Shown here piece after piece: positions 1 through 8,140 of a DNA stretch of 54,512 nt. Position 1 is the first letter of the stretch; every line of letters begins with the position of its first letter. The translations under genes and the position numbers were made by a program. The stretch spans positions 1 through 54,512 of the forward strand of contig CAIQVJ010000015.1 in NCBI GenBank assembly GCA_903875225.1, given 5' to 3'. The stretch comes from an uncultured Pseudomonadota bacterium. GTDB lineage: Bacteria; Myxococcota_A; UBA796; SXON01. Under the pieces are notes generated by a model that saw nothing but the letters and a program-made list of their open reading frames with translations, made no database searches and was not told the DNA's origin.

Positions 1-16
1 CGTCAGGCCCGGGGGG

Positions 17-37
17 TTTGGGGGGGCACCCCCCAAA
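17..37. repeat. GC-rich hairpin, possible terminator of the first gene
   Basis: Nine-base arms (TTTGGGGGG and CCCCCCAAA) enclose a three-base loop, GCA. The hairpin lies about 85 bases past the stop of the radical SAM gene that reads leftward from 1719. No T-run follows on either strand, so a classical intrinsic terminator is not shown. The core GGGGGCACCCC followed by GCAGACA also occurs in a second hairpin near 35875-35919, which suggests a dispersed element. Confidence 0.45.
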
Positions 38-120
38 GCAGACAACAGCCCGTAGTCCCGCCACACTCAAACGACGCGGGAGCGACCGATCAACCCCCAC
101 CTTCGCGACCCGGGCCCCCC

Positions 121-1719
121 CTACTTGATCTGGTTCGCGACCCGCTTCAACTCACGCACGCTCTTGATCTCGAACAGCTTGCCACGCACCGCGAAACTCG
201 AGAGCTTCTGCGCCTGCCGCACGTACTCGCCGTACTGGTAGGCCTTGCCCCAGAGCCAGTCGTACTTGCGCTGGTTGAACAGCCGTACGAACCGATCGTT
301 CGCGAGGAACTGGACGAATTCCTTCGGGAGGTTGTTGAACAGCGTGAGGAAGAACAGGAAGTTCAGGTAGCTGCCGTTCGGGGTGTGGAACCCGCGGCGG
401 TACACCTGGTTGTACTCGTCGGTGACGAACCCGTCCTCGATGCTCTTGTGGTAGAACTCGGTGCCCGGGTAGGGGATGAGCGAGCTGGGGAGCAGGTTGT
501 AGGGGGGCGGGAGCGTCCACAGGAGCCGCAGGCCCTTCATGACGTCCTCGGTCGACTCCCACGGGTTGTCGAGGATCATGTGGTAGTCGGGGACCTGGAT
601 GTGGTCCTTGTACTTGCTGATGATGTTGACGGCCTTGAGCAGCTGCTCGTTGGTCATGCCGCGCTTGTACATCTTCATCGTCTCGGTCGAGCCGGTCTGG
701 ATGCCAAGCTCGGTGAAGCAGAGGCCGGCTTCGATGAGCGCTTTGTACTTCTCCTCGTTGATCGTGGTCGGCGAGCACTGGGCCCGGAAGGGCATGCCGA
801 TCTCCTTCTGCCAGACCTGGGAGAACTTCTGGATCTCCTCGGTCGAGGTGGAGAAGAAGACGTCGTCCTGGAAGTGGACGATGCCGATCTCCGGGTGCGC
901 GCGCATGACCTGCTTGATCTCGCCGATCTGGTGCTCCACCGAGCGGCGGCGCAGGTAGCTCTGGCCCTTGTAGAGGTCGTGGTTGAACGCGACGCCGCAG
1001 TAGCTGCACTTGTGCGGGCAGCCGCGGGTGATCATCGTCTTGTAGGCGGGGCGCAGCTCGCCCTGGCGATCGGGGTAGGTCGGCATGATCTGGCGGTAGA
1101 AGTCCCAGTCCAGGCGGACGAGGTGCTCCTTCTTGAGATCGTAGGTCCAGTCGTCGTCGAAGCTGAAGTCCTGGTAGGGCAGGGAGTCGAGGTCCTGGAT
1201 CAGCGGGCGGTGCGGGTTCCCGACGACCTTCCCGTTGGGCTTGCGGAACCAGAAGTTGCGCACGTCGTAGTGGTCCTTGCCGTCCTCCATGCGCTCCACG
1301 AGCTCCAGGAAGCTGTGCTCGCCCTCGCCCACGTGCACGATGTCCACGAACTCCAGGCCCTGCTGCGGCATGGTCGTGGGGTGGAAGCCGCCCCACAGCA
1401 TCGTCTTCTTCGGGTACTTCTTCTGGATGGCGCGGGTGGCCTGCACGGCGACGTCGAACATCGCGGTGAGGAAGCTCACGCCGACCATGTCGACGTCCTT
1501 CACGAGCTCCACGAGGTCGTCGACCATCGGCTGCGGCATCTGGATGATGTGCGACCAGGTGTTCGAGCGCCAGGAGGATTTGAAGCGGTTTCCGTAGGTA
1601 TCAGCAGGGAGAAAGATCTGCCGGACCTCGTGCCCGTGCATCTTGAGGTAGCCCGTGAGGGTGCGGATGCAGGGGCTGTAGTGGTCCATCGGCGTGGGGC
1701 TGATGAGCGCGATCTTCAT
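121..1719 (-). CDS. B12-binding-type radical SAM protein
   Basis: This 532-residue protein has the layout of the cobalamin-domain radical SAM class. Residues 1-140 form a Rossmann-like B12-binding region ending in VGEGE. The radical SAM cluster motif is TRGCPHKCSYC, with cysteines 234, 238 and 241 predicted to bind the 4Fe-4S cluster. Members of this class do methylations, ring formations and other radical chemistry on varied substrates, so the reaction cannot be named. The ATG at 1719 has a GAGGT ribosome site eight bases upstream. It appears to be transcribed alone. A second protein of the same class is encoded at 9532-10887, but they are not close copies. Confidence 0.85.
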   Translation of the reverse strand: MKIALISPTPMDHYSPCIRTLTGYLKMHGHEVRQIFLPADTYGNRFKSSWRSNTWSHIIQMPQPMVDDLVELVKDVDMVGVSFLTAMFDVAVQATRAIQKKYPKKTMLWGGFHPTTMPQQGLEFVDIVHVGEGEHSFLELVERMEDGKDHYDVRNFWFRKPNGKVVGNPHRPLIQDLDSLPYQDFSFDDDWTYDLKKEHLVRLDWDFYRQIMPTYPDRQGELRPAYKTMITRGCPHKCSYCGVAFNHDLYKGQSYLRRRSVEHQIGEIKQVMRAHPEIGIVHFQDDVFFSTSTEEIQKFSQVWQKEIGMPFRAQCSPTTINEEKYKALIEAGLCFTELGIQTGSTETMKMYKRGMTNEQLLKAVNIISKYKDHIQVPDYHMILDNPWESTEDVMKGLRLLWTLPPPYNLLPSSLIPYPGTEFYHKSIEDGFVTDEYNQVYRRGFHTPNGSYLNFLFFLTLFNNLPKEFVQFLANDRFVRLFNQRKYDWLWGKAYQYGEYVRQAQKLSSFAVRGKLFEIKSVRELKRVANQIK

Positions 1720-1877
1720 CGAGTGTACCTCGGTTTCTGGGTTTCCGGCGCGCAGGACGCCGATGCCCCGGGACTATAGCCAAGGCCCAGACGGACCGCT
1801 ATGACTGCAGCGAGGCGGCGAGCGGAAACGGTAAGCTGCCCGGCAGGTCTGCCGACGGGCGGGGGATCGTGACCGGG

Positions 1878-2402
1878 TCAGGGGCCGATGGCGCAGGCGA
1901 GCGCGGCGGCGAGCGCGCGGCTGTCGGAGGCGGCGACCTTGAACGTGGTGGCCCCGGAGTTGAAGAGCTCGTGCCGGATCGAGGTGATGGTGCCAGAGGC
2001 GAGCTTTCGTGCGTCGTCGACCGTCAACAGCCCCACCGCGAGGTGCGTCGTGCGGATGCCGACGACCCCCATCACGGTGGTGAAGGGGTCGAAGGCCTGC
2101 GTCGGCGGGCTCGATTCCACCACGTGCAGCCCGACGACCGAGGCGTCGTCGAGCAGGAACTGGACGGTGGCGTCGATCTGCCGGATGGACGCGCCCGACT
2201 CGCCGAAGCCAAGCCCGATGCGCACGCTGTCTCCCACAGCGTGGTGAACGTTCAGCCCCGCCCGGCTCCGGCGATTGTTCAGGGGCAGGCTGCTCGCGAG
2301 GTACCGCCCGTCGGTGTGGGTGAACGGGTCGTCCGCTTCGCCCTGCCAGCGGCACGTGTCTGCGAGCGCAGGGGAGAGCAGCGCTGCGAGGAGAACGATC
2401 AT
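1878..2402 (-). CDS. Small exported protein of unknown function
   Basis: I do not recognise this 174-residue protein. It begins with a short hydrophobic signal, MIVLLAALLSPALA, with a likely signal peptidase I site after ALA, so it is probably periplasmic or outer-membrane associated. The mature part is mixed alpha/beta in appearance, without a catalytic motif I can name. It has two cysteines, one just after the signal (DTCRW) and one near the C-terminus. The start is supported by GAGG five bases upstream of the ATG. It lies between the radical SAM gene and the methyltransferase gene, all on the minus strand, with no overlap to argue for shared function. Confidence 0.7.
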   Translation of the reverse strand: MIVLLAALLSPALADTCRWQGEADDPFTHTDGRYLASSLPLNNRRSRAGLNVHHAVGDSVRIGLGFGESGASIRQIDATVQFLLDDASVVGLHVVESSPPTQAFDPFTTVMGVVGIRTTHLAVGLLTVDDARKLASGTITSIRHELFNSGATTFKVAASDSRALAAALACAIGP

Positions 2403-2465
2403 GCCGGCCTCATGGGCGCGCGAAGATAACCCGCGCGCGCCCGTGGCTCTGCGGGCGTCTGTCGT

Positions 2466-3095
2466 TCACTCGGCCTCGAGGATCACCAGCCACTCGCCTC
2501 CGACCCGCTCCCTGTGTGTCAGCCGACTCGCTCCAAAGGCGGCCCGGGCGCCGGCGTGATCGCGGCCGGCCTCCGAGAGCGCGAGGAGCACACGCCCCAC
2601 GCCCGCTGCGGCGGCCTCCTCCCGGTACCGTCTGATCGCCTCGAATGCCTTGCCCGCGTACATCGCCCGGCCGAAGGGCTCACCCGCCCCCTCGCCCGGC
2701 CAGAAGGGCGCGTTGTAGACGACGCCATGCGCTGGACCGACCGCGCCGAACAGATCGCTCAACCGCGCATCGAGATCGACCCGGCGGAGGGCGGCGTTCG
2801 CGCGGGCATTGGCAACACAATTCGGGTCGATGTCTGCGCAGGTCACCCGCGCCCCGGCCCCAGCCATGGCGAGTCCGACGACCCCGGTGCCGCAGCCCAT
2901 GTCGAGCCAGTGTTCCCCTGGCTTCACGACCCCCCGCATCGTCTCGCCCAGCCAGGCGCCGACCTTCGTCGCGACGGGGTCGAGCACGCCGGGCAGCACC
3001 AGCAGCGGGCCTGTCCGGGTCTCCACCACGTACGCCCGCCGCGACTTCCACAACAGGTGGCGGGCGGCGACGCGGTTTCGGAGGCGGGAGAGCAT
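2466..3095 (-). CDS. Class I SAM-dependent methyltransferase
   Basis: The 209-residue product has the S-adenosylmethionine-binding glycine motif LDMGCGTGVVG at residues 64-74, the acidic DID after the second strand, and NAPF at 128-131. The last is a variant of the NPPY/NPPF motif of methyltransferases that act on a nitrogen, as in PrmC or RsmC-type enzymes. The substrate is unknown, but glutamine, RNA or DNA nitrogen is a reasonable class-level guess. The gene is divergent from the zinc-ribbon gene that follows, with about 100 bases between the start codons. No clear ribosome site precedes the ATG. Confidence 0.75.
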   Translation of the reverse strand: MLSRLRNRVAARHLLWKSRRAYVVETRTGPLLVLPGVLDPVATKVGAWLGETMRGVVKPGEHWLDMGCGTGVVGLAMAGAGARVTCADIDPNCVANARANAALRRVDLDARLSDLFGAVGPAHGVVYNAPFWPGEGAGEPFGRAMYAGKAFEAIRRYREEAAAAGVGRVLLALSEAGRDHAGARAAFGASRLTHRERVGGEWLVILEAE

Positions 3096-3197
3096 CGTTC
3101 CGGGGGGTAGCCGGTGGGCGGGGTATGCTCAAGCCATGCCCCGCGGGTTCGGCCGCCCGCCCCCGCCCGATCCCTGCCGCCTGCGTTACCGGTGGAG

Positions 3198-4088
3198 ATG
3201 TCGTTCGGCCGTGATTCGGACCCCCGCTTCGGCTCGTTCGTCCTGCGTGGCGACTGCCCCACCTGCGCGGGGTCGCTGCCGGTGAACGGTGCGGTGGAGT
3301 CCGTGGTGTGCGGGGCCTGCGGCGAGTCGGTGAGCGTGCCGGGGAGGATCCTGCGTGACCTGCTCGACGACTTCGAGGCGGGCTGGCCCCGGCCGCCGTC
3401 CGCCGGCATGGCCAGGGTCGGGGCGGTCCAGTGGCGCTGGACCTCACGACCCCTGCGTGCGCCGGTGTGCCCCGGGTGCGGCGAGGACGTGCGCGTAGAG
3501 GGTCTCGCGGAGGGCTCCGTGCCCTGCGCCTGCGGTGCGACCCTCCACGTGGAGCCGGTCCCCGGCCCGCTCCAGGTCGATGTGCCGTCGGCGCAGTGGC
3601 TGTTCCGGCTCGAGGAGGCGCCGGTCGCGGAGGGCGCCCCTGTCGCCATGGGCTGCCCCCAGTGCGGCGCGAACGTCATCCTCCCGGGCGCAGACGAACG
3701 CCTCGCGCGGTGCGGGCACTGCGATGCGCAGGTCACGGTGCCGGAGGCGCTGTGGCGTGCCCTGCACCCTATCCGCGCGGCACATCCGTGGACGGTCCGG
3801 TTCGAGGGTCCGAGCCGGCGCACGGTGGAGGCGCAGGCGGCTGACGCGGCCCGGGCGGAAGCGGAGGCGGCGGACCAGGCGCGGCGGGTTGTCGAGGAGG
3901 CGGAGCGCGCGCGCGCAGTGGAGGCGGCACGCGTCGCGGCGGAGGCGGAGCGCGTCTCCGCGGAGGCCGCGCGGGCGGCGGAGGTCACGCGATTGGCCGC
4001 CGAGGCGATCCGCACCCGACGGATCGTGGTCGTCGGGGTCGTCTTCTGCCTGCTCTGCGTGGCGTTCTTCGTGGCCGTGAAGGGCTGA
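3198..4088 (+). CDS. Zinc-ribbon protein with C-terminal membrane anchor
   Basis: This 296-residue protein carries three zinc-ribbon-like cysteine clusters: C20/C23 with C38/C41, C91/C94 with C110/C112, and C153/C156 with C172/C175. They are followed by a long Ala/Glu/Arg-rich coiled-coil segment at about 210-272 and one transmembrane helix at about 276-293. The layout places the ribbons in the cytoplasm as a tail-anchored protein. I chose the ATG at 3198 because the ribbon domain begins just after it; an in-frame GTG at 3114 would add a proline-rich stretch without clear function. A -10-like TATGCT lies at 3123-3128. Function is unknown. It precedes bamA by 80 bases and may share its transcript. 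Confidence 0.7.
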   Translation: MSFGRDSDPRFGSFVLRGDCPTCAGSLPVNGAVESVVCGACGESVSVPGRILRDLLDDFEAGWPRPPSAGMARVGAVQWRWTSRPLRAPVCPGCGEDVRVEGLAEGSVPCACGATLHVEPVPGPLQVDVPSAQWLFRLEEAPVAEGAPVAMGCPQCGANVILPGADERLARCGHCDAQVTVPEALWRALHPIRAAHPWTVRFEGPSRRTVEAQAADAARAEAEAADQARRVVEEAERARAVEAARVAAEAERVSAEAARAAEVTRLAAEAIRTRRIVVVGVVFCLLCVAFFVAVKG

Positions 4089-4168
4089 GGAGCGTCCTGT
4101 CCGGGCGTCCGTGACTGGGGGCGGGGCCTCGGAGAAGAAGTTACTCCCCGCCGCTCTTCGGCCTGTCG

Positions 4169-6769
4169 TTGCTCCTGCTCCTCGCGCTCGCGTCCAAAGC
4201 CTTCGCAGATCCTGCCGTTCCTGCGGATGCAGCGGGCGCCCCGGTCCCACCGTCCAGCTCCGTGGGCGCACCGGCTCCCGTGAGCGGAGTCGTCGGGCGC
4301 GTGCAGGTCGTCGGCCTGCGACGCGTAGAAGAGGCCGCGCTGCTGGACGCGATCCTGCTCCGCGAGGGCGAGGCGCTGGCGGACTGGAAGATCCAGCGGG
4401 ATATTCGGGCGGTTTGGCGGACCGGATTCGTAGATGCGGTGGATGTGCGTGTGGCCGATCCGCCGCCCGCGATCGAGGGTGCACCGCCTGTAGACCCGAA
4501 CCGCAAAGATGTCATTTTTGTTGTGAAGGAAAAGCCCGCGGTGCGGGAAGTACGCGTCACGGGCGCCAAGAAGGTCAAGGAAGACGACATCAAGGAGCTG
4601 CTCACCATCGAGCCGTTCACTGTGCCGTCGGAGTCCAAGATCCAGGCCAACATCCGGGCGATCCGGGACAAATACCTCGAGAAGGGCTTCTACCTCGCCA
4701 CCGTCACGCCGGTCGTCAAGCCCGTCGGGGACGACCTCGTCGAGATCACCTTCGAGATCGTCGAGAACAAGAAGGTCATCGTCCAGCAGGTGGACATCAC
4801 CGGCAACGACGGCGTGCCCGACCGCAAGATCCGCAAGTTCATGCAGACCAAGCAGGGCGGCATCCTGCCCTGGCTCACGAACTCGGGAACGTTCGTCGAG
4901 GAGAACCTCGACAGCGACGTCTACACCGTGCGCCAGGTCCTCATGGAGGAGGGCTACGTGGACGCCGCGGTCGACCCGCCCAAGGTCTACCTCTCGCCCG
5001 ACAAACGGTACATCTACGTGGACATCCACGTGACCGAGGGCCCGCGCTATCGCATCGGCAAGGTCGCCATCACCGGCGACTTCGTACCTGACGAGGGGCT
5101 CACCGAGGGCGCCGCGCGCGCGCTCGTCGACGGCAAGAACCTCAAGGACGTGCAGGGCGCCTTCCAGCGCGACAAGGCGGCCGGCGTGACGATCGGCGAG
5201 GCCTGGGTGCCCCGCGTGCAGCGTCGCGCGTTCGACTTCTCGGGCGCCGGCACGCCGCTCAAGACGGGCGACTGGTTCAAGCTCACGAACCTCCAGGCGG
5301 CCGCACAGCGCATCAACGATCTGTACGGCGATCAAGGCTACGCCTTCGTCAACGTCGTTCCGGACCCGAAGACCGATCCCGAGTCCAAGACCGTAGACCT
5401 CACATTCTACATCCAGCGCGGCGACAAGGTGAAGGTCGGGCAGATCAACATCACCGGCAACGACCCGACCTACGACAAGGTCGTCCGCCGCGAGATCCCG
5501 ATCAACGAGGGCGAGACCTACCGCGGGTCTGCCATCCGCGAGGCGCGTGAGCGCCTGCAGCGCCTCGGGTTCTTCGAGACGGTGGACATCGCCACGCCCA
5601 AGGGTGACGGCGAGGATGTGCTCGACATGAACGTGGACGTGAAGGAGCGCCCGACCGGCAGCTTCTCGGTCGGCGCCGGCTACGGGTCGGCCGAGAGCTT
5701 CCTGTTCACGGCCAGCGTGTCGAAGTCGAACTTCCTCGGCCTCGGCTACCTGATGAGCCTCTCGGCCAACATCTCGGCCAAGTCCCAGCAGGCGAACGTC
5801 AGCTTCTACGACCCGCACTTCCTCGACAGCCAGTGGACGATGCGCGTAGACGGCTACTACAACCAGCAGGACTACCAGTACGTCGAGAAGCAGTTCCAGC
5901 GCGGCGGCAGCTTCGAGATCGGGCGCTACATGGACAAGCGCGACGACGTGCGCCTCGCGGTGGACTACACCCTCGAGGATGTCGGCCTGCTCTCCCTGGA
6001 CGAGTACAAGGAGCGGCTGTACGGCGGCGAGATGTTCCGCAACGGCCTCGCCAGCGAAGTCGGCATGTCGTTCTCGGTCGACAAGCGCAACAACCGCATC
6101 AGCGCCACGCGCGGCTTCCTGGCCACTGTGTCCACCACGCTCGCGGGCGGACTGCGCATCGATGACCAGAGCGTACTCTCGTTGTTCGGCGGCGACTTCA
6201 ACTTCTGGGAGTCCAAGGCCAACTTCCGGTTCTACCAACCGCTCGTCAAGAAGGGCGACTGGCTCGTGTTCCGGTTCAACACGTCGCTTGGGCACATCCA
6301 GTCGACGGACGGCACGATCGTCCCGTACATCCACCGGTATCGCGCGGGCGGCATCACGTCGGTGCGCGGCTACGAGCCCTATTCGCTTGGGCCGACGGTG
6401 CGCATCACCGGCTCGAAAGACTACACCCAGACCCGCACCAGCACCTACGGATCCGACGATCCGTCCGCTGCGGACGACAAGCTGGTCATCGGCGGCACGG
6501 ACACCTGGATCAACAACTTCGAGCTGGAGAGCCCGGTCGTAAAGGCCGCGAGCATCTCGCTGGTCGCGTTCTTCGACGCCGGCAACACCTTCGGGGATCC
6601 CTGGGGCAACGGCGGCATCGATCCGCTCGGCCTGCGGTTCTCCTACGGCCTCGGCGTGCGTTGGTTCAGCCCGATCGGCCCGCTCCGGTTCGAGTGGGGC
6701 TTCCCGATCGCAGCAAACCCCGACGAGCGCAAGAGCGTGTTCGACTTCACGATCGGCAGCGCTTTCTAG
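4169..6769 (+). CDS. bamA: Outer membrane protein assembly factor BamA
   Basis: BamA is the Omp85 core of the BAM complex that folds beta-barrel proteins into the outer membrane. The N-terminal half holds tandem POTRA repeats, recognisable from recurring patterns such as VRVTGAKKVKEDDI, VDITGNDGVPDRKI and INITGNDPTYDKVV. The C-terminal half is a 16-strand barrel, with the conserved VRGY loop-6 motif near residue 732 and an aromatic C-terminal Phe in FTIGSAF. The total of 866 residues is within the family range. The start is uncertain: the TTG at 4169 gives a signal peptide (LLLLALASKAFA) with no positive n-region, and a better n-region sits one frame off just upstream (see findings). Confidence 0.93.
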   Translation: MLLLLALASKAFADPAVPADAAGAPVPPSSSVGAPAPVSGVVGRVQVVGLRRVEEAALLDAILLREGEALADWKIQRDIRAVWRTGFVDAVDVRVADPPPAIEGAPPVDPNRKDVIFVVKEKPAVREVRVTGAKKVKEDDIKELLTIEPFTVPSESKIQANIRAIRDKYLEKGFYLATVTPVVKPVGDDLVEITFEIVENKKVIVQQVDITGNDGVPDRKIRKFMQTKQGGILPWLTNSGTFVEENLDSDVYTVRQVLMEEGYVDAAVDPPKVYLSPDKRYIYVDIHVTEGPRYRIGKVAITGDFVPDEGLTEGAARALVDGKNLKDVQGAFQRDKAAGVTIGEAWVPRVQRRAFDFSGAGTPLKTGDWFKLTNLQAAAQRINDLYGDQGYAFVNVVPDPKTDPESKTVDLTFYIQRGDKVKVGQINITGNDPTYDKVVRREIPINEGETYRGSAIREARERLQRLGFFETVDIATPKGDGEDVLDMNVDVKERPTGSFSVGAGYGSAESFLFTASVSKSNFLGLGYLMSLSANISAKSQQANVSFYDPHFLDSQWTMRVDGYYNQQDYQYVEKQFQRGGSFEIGRYMDKRDDVRLAVDYTLEDVGLLSLDEYKERLYGGEMFRNGLASEVGMSFSVDKRNNRISATRGFLATVSTTLAGGLRIDDQSVLSLFGGDFNFWESKANFRFYQPLVKKGDWLVFRFNTSLGHIQSTDGTIVPYIHRYRAGGITSVRGYEPYSLGPTVRITGSKDYTQTRTSTYGSDDPSAADDKLVIGGTDTWINNFELESPVVKAASISLVAFFDAGNTFGDPWGNGGIDPLGLRFSYGLGVRWFSPIGPLRFEWGFPIAANPDERKSVFDFTIGSAF

Positions 6770-6866
6770 GTTGGTTGGGGGCCCCGGGAGCGGGGTTGGG
6801 ATCGGGATCGGTCGCTTCCGCTTCGTTGGGCGGGGGATCGGGGTTGGGAAGGTTGGAGTTGGGCGC
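6770..6866. repeat. G-rich degenerate repeat tract after bamA
   Basis: The gap between bamA and the convergent small membrane protein gene contains GGGGTTGGGA twice and GGGATCGG-type units several times, interrupted by a short pyrimidine-rich stretch. There are many runs of three or more G on the plus strand, so G-quadruplex formation is possible in DNA and in the bamA mRNA 3-prime end. It could also be a short slipped-strand repeat. No gene is visible in it. Confidence 0.55.
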
Positions 6867-7229
6867 CTACCGGGCCGCGGACTTCCAGAGCAACCACACG
6901 CCTGCGGTGCCCAGCATGCCGAACGTGGTCACGGTCAGACTCCACATGGTCTGCCGTCGGTCCCGCGCTCGAAGGGCCAGAACTGTGGCGGCGCCTCCGC
7001 AGAGGACCGCAAGAAGTGGGGCGAGCGGGAGACCGAGGCACGCCATCCACAGCAAGCCAGACACCAGCTCGCCCGGGTGCGCCACGGAGCTGGTGAGGTA
7101 GAGGCCGGTGAACCCGATGTCGGCCAGAACGAAGGGGATGCCGATCGCCGGCCCCGACATTCTCCGCGCGGTCGCCTCCGGCCCCACGTCCCGGTTTGGA
7201 TTCGTGTCGCTGGCCAACAGGCTGTGCAT
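6867..7229 (-). CDS. Small multi-pass membrane protein, unknown function
   Basis: The 120-residue product has three or four hydrophobic segments: about residues 29-48, 53-70, 70-87 and 95-115. It has short charged loops, including RARDRRQ. It has no lipobox or recognised domain. The ATG at 7229 has GGAG five bases upstream, which supports the start. It converges on bamA and diverges from the Uma2-family gene. I cannot assign a function. Confidence 0.6.
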   Translation of the reverse strand: MHSLLASDTNPNRDVGPEATARRMSGPAIGIPFVLADIGFTGLYLTSSVAHPGELVSGLLWMACLGLPLAPLLAVLCGGAATVLALRARDRRQTMWSLTVTTFGMLGTAGVWLLWKSAAR

Positions 7230-7310
7230 GGTCGCTCCGTCATCGAGAGTGTAAGCGCCTTCTCCCTCGCCGCGAAGTGTGCGTCAGCCGGCGCACGTTA
7301 CATCGTCTCG

Positions 7311-7898
7311 ATGCAAGCCCTCAAGATCCCCCACTTCACTGAAGCCGAGTACCTCGAGTACGACCGCACGCACGAAGGCAGGCACGAGTTCGTCAACGGC
7401 GAGATCATTGCGATGGCGGGCGCGTCGTTCGCACACCTGCGCCTCGCCAGCAACGCCATGATCGCGCTCGGCCGCACGCTCAGCGGGCGGCCGTGCGTGC
7501 CCTACGCCTCGGATCTCCGCGTCGCCATCGACGAGACCGGCCTCTACGCCTACCCGGACATCACCGTCGTCTGCGGCGAGCCCGACCTGGCGGCGACCAC
7601 CCCCGAGACGCTGCTCAACCCCACGGTGCTCATCGAGGTGCTGTCGGAGAGCACTGCGAGCTACGACCGGGGCGAGAAGCTGGAGCACTACCGGCGACGG
7701 GCATCTGTGCAGGCGGTGGTGCTGATCGACTCGCGCGAGGTGCGGGTCACCGTGGTGAGCCGCAACCCGGACGCGACGTGGACCATCACGGACGCCACGG
7801 CGGGCGCGATCCGGGTGCCCGGGATCGACGTGGTGCTCGATCTGGCGGAGTTGTATGCGGGCGTGACACTTGGGGCGGCTGCAGCCTCGGCCGGGTAG
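7311..7898 (+). CDS. Uma2-family protein (PD-(D/E)XK nuclease fold)
   Basis: The 195-residue product matches the Uma2 (DUF820) family, a restriction-endonuclease-like fold that is expanded in cyanobacteria and other bacteria and has no settled role. Visible family marks are YEYDRTHEGRHEFVNGEI-like N-terminal sequence, YPDITVVCGEPD with the first metal-binding Asp, LIEVLSEST with the catalytic Glu, and the YDRGEKLEHYR segment with its Lys. All active-site positions appear present. The chosen ATG begins just before the conserved region. Only a weak TTACAT box (7298-7303) and no ribosome site precede it, so a leaderless mRNA is possible. Confidence 0.88.
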   Translation: MQALKIPHFTEAEYLEYDRTHEGRHEFVNGEIIAMAGASFAHLRLASNAMIALGRTLSGRPCVPYASDLRVAIDETGLYAYPDITVVCGEPDLAATTPETLLNPTVLIEVLSESTASYDRGEKLEHYRRRASVQAVVLIDSREVRVTVVSRNPDATWTITDATAGAIRVPGIDVVLDLAELYAGVTLGAAAASAG

Positions 7899-8140
7899 GG
7901 CGACCGATCGGGGGTCGAAAACACAGCGCCCGCACCGATCGATCACTGTCGGTGTCTGTCCGTGGTGGCGAGTCGCGAGCCCGCCCCGGGCACGGATCGC
8001 CGCGCCCCCCGCCCGGGCTCCAGCCGCGTCCTGCGGCCGCAGGCTGACCGCGATCCCGGGGAGCAAGCCGCCCACCCCCCGCCGCGCCTCCTCCCACGCG
8101 GCACCCGATCCACCCCAGCCCCCGCAGGTTACCCGACCGC

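Noticed and set aside
2924..6334. Very long open frame on the minus strand opposite bamA
   Set aside because: It is antisense to bamA and the zinc-ribbon gene, has low-complexity Val/Leu/Asp/Arg composition typical of a high-GC shadow frame, and shows no domain.
8030..8043. Palindrome CCTGCGGCCGCAGG before the Ppx/GppA gene
   Set aside because: All-GC-type palindromes of this length are expected by chance in such DNA; there is no promoter or T-run next to it.
7899..8140. 242-base gap considered as a possible hidden gene or RNA
   Set aside because: No open frame with plausible start and codon use, no tRNA-like T-loop and no strong extended hairpin were seen.
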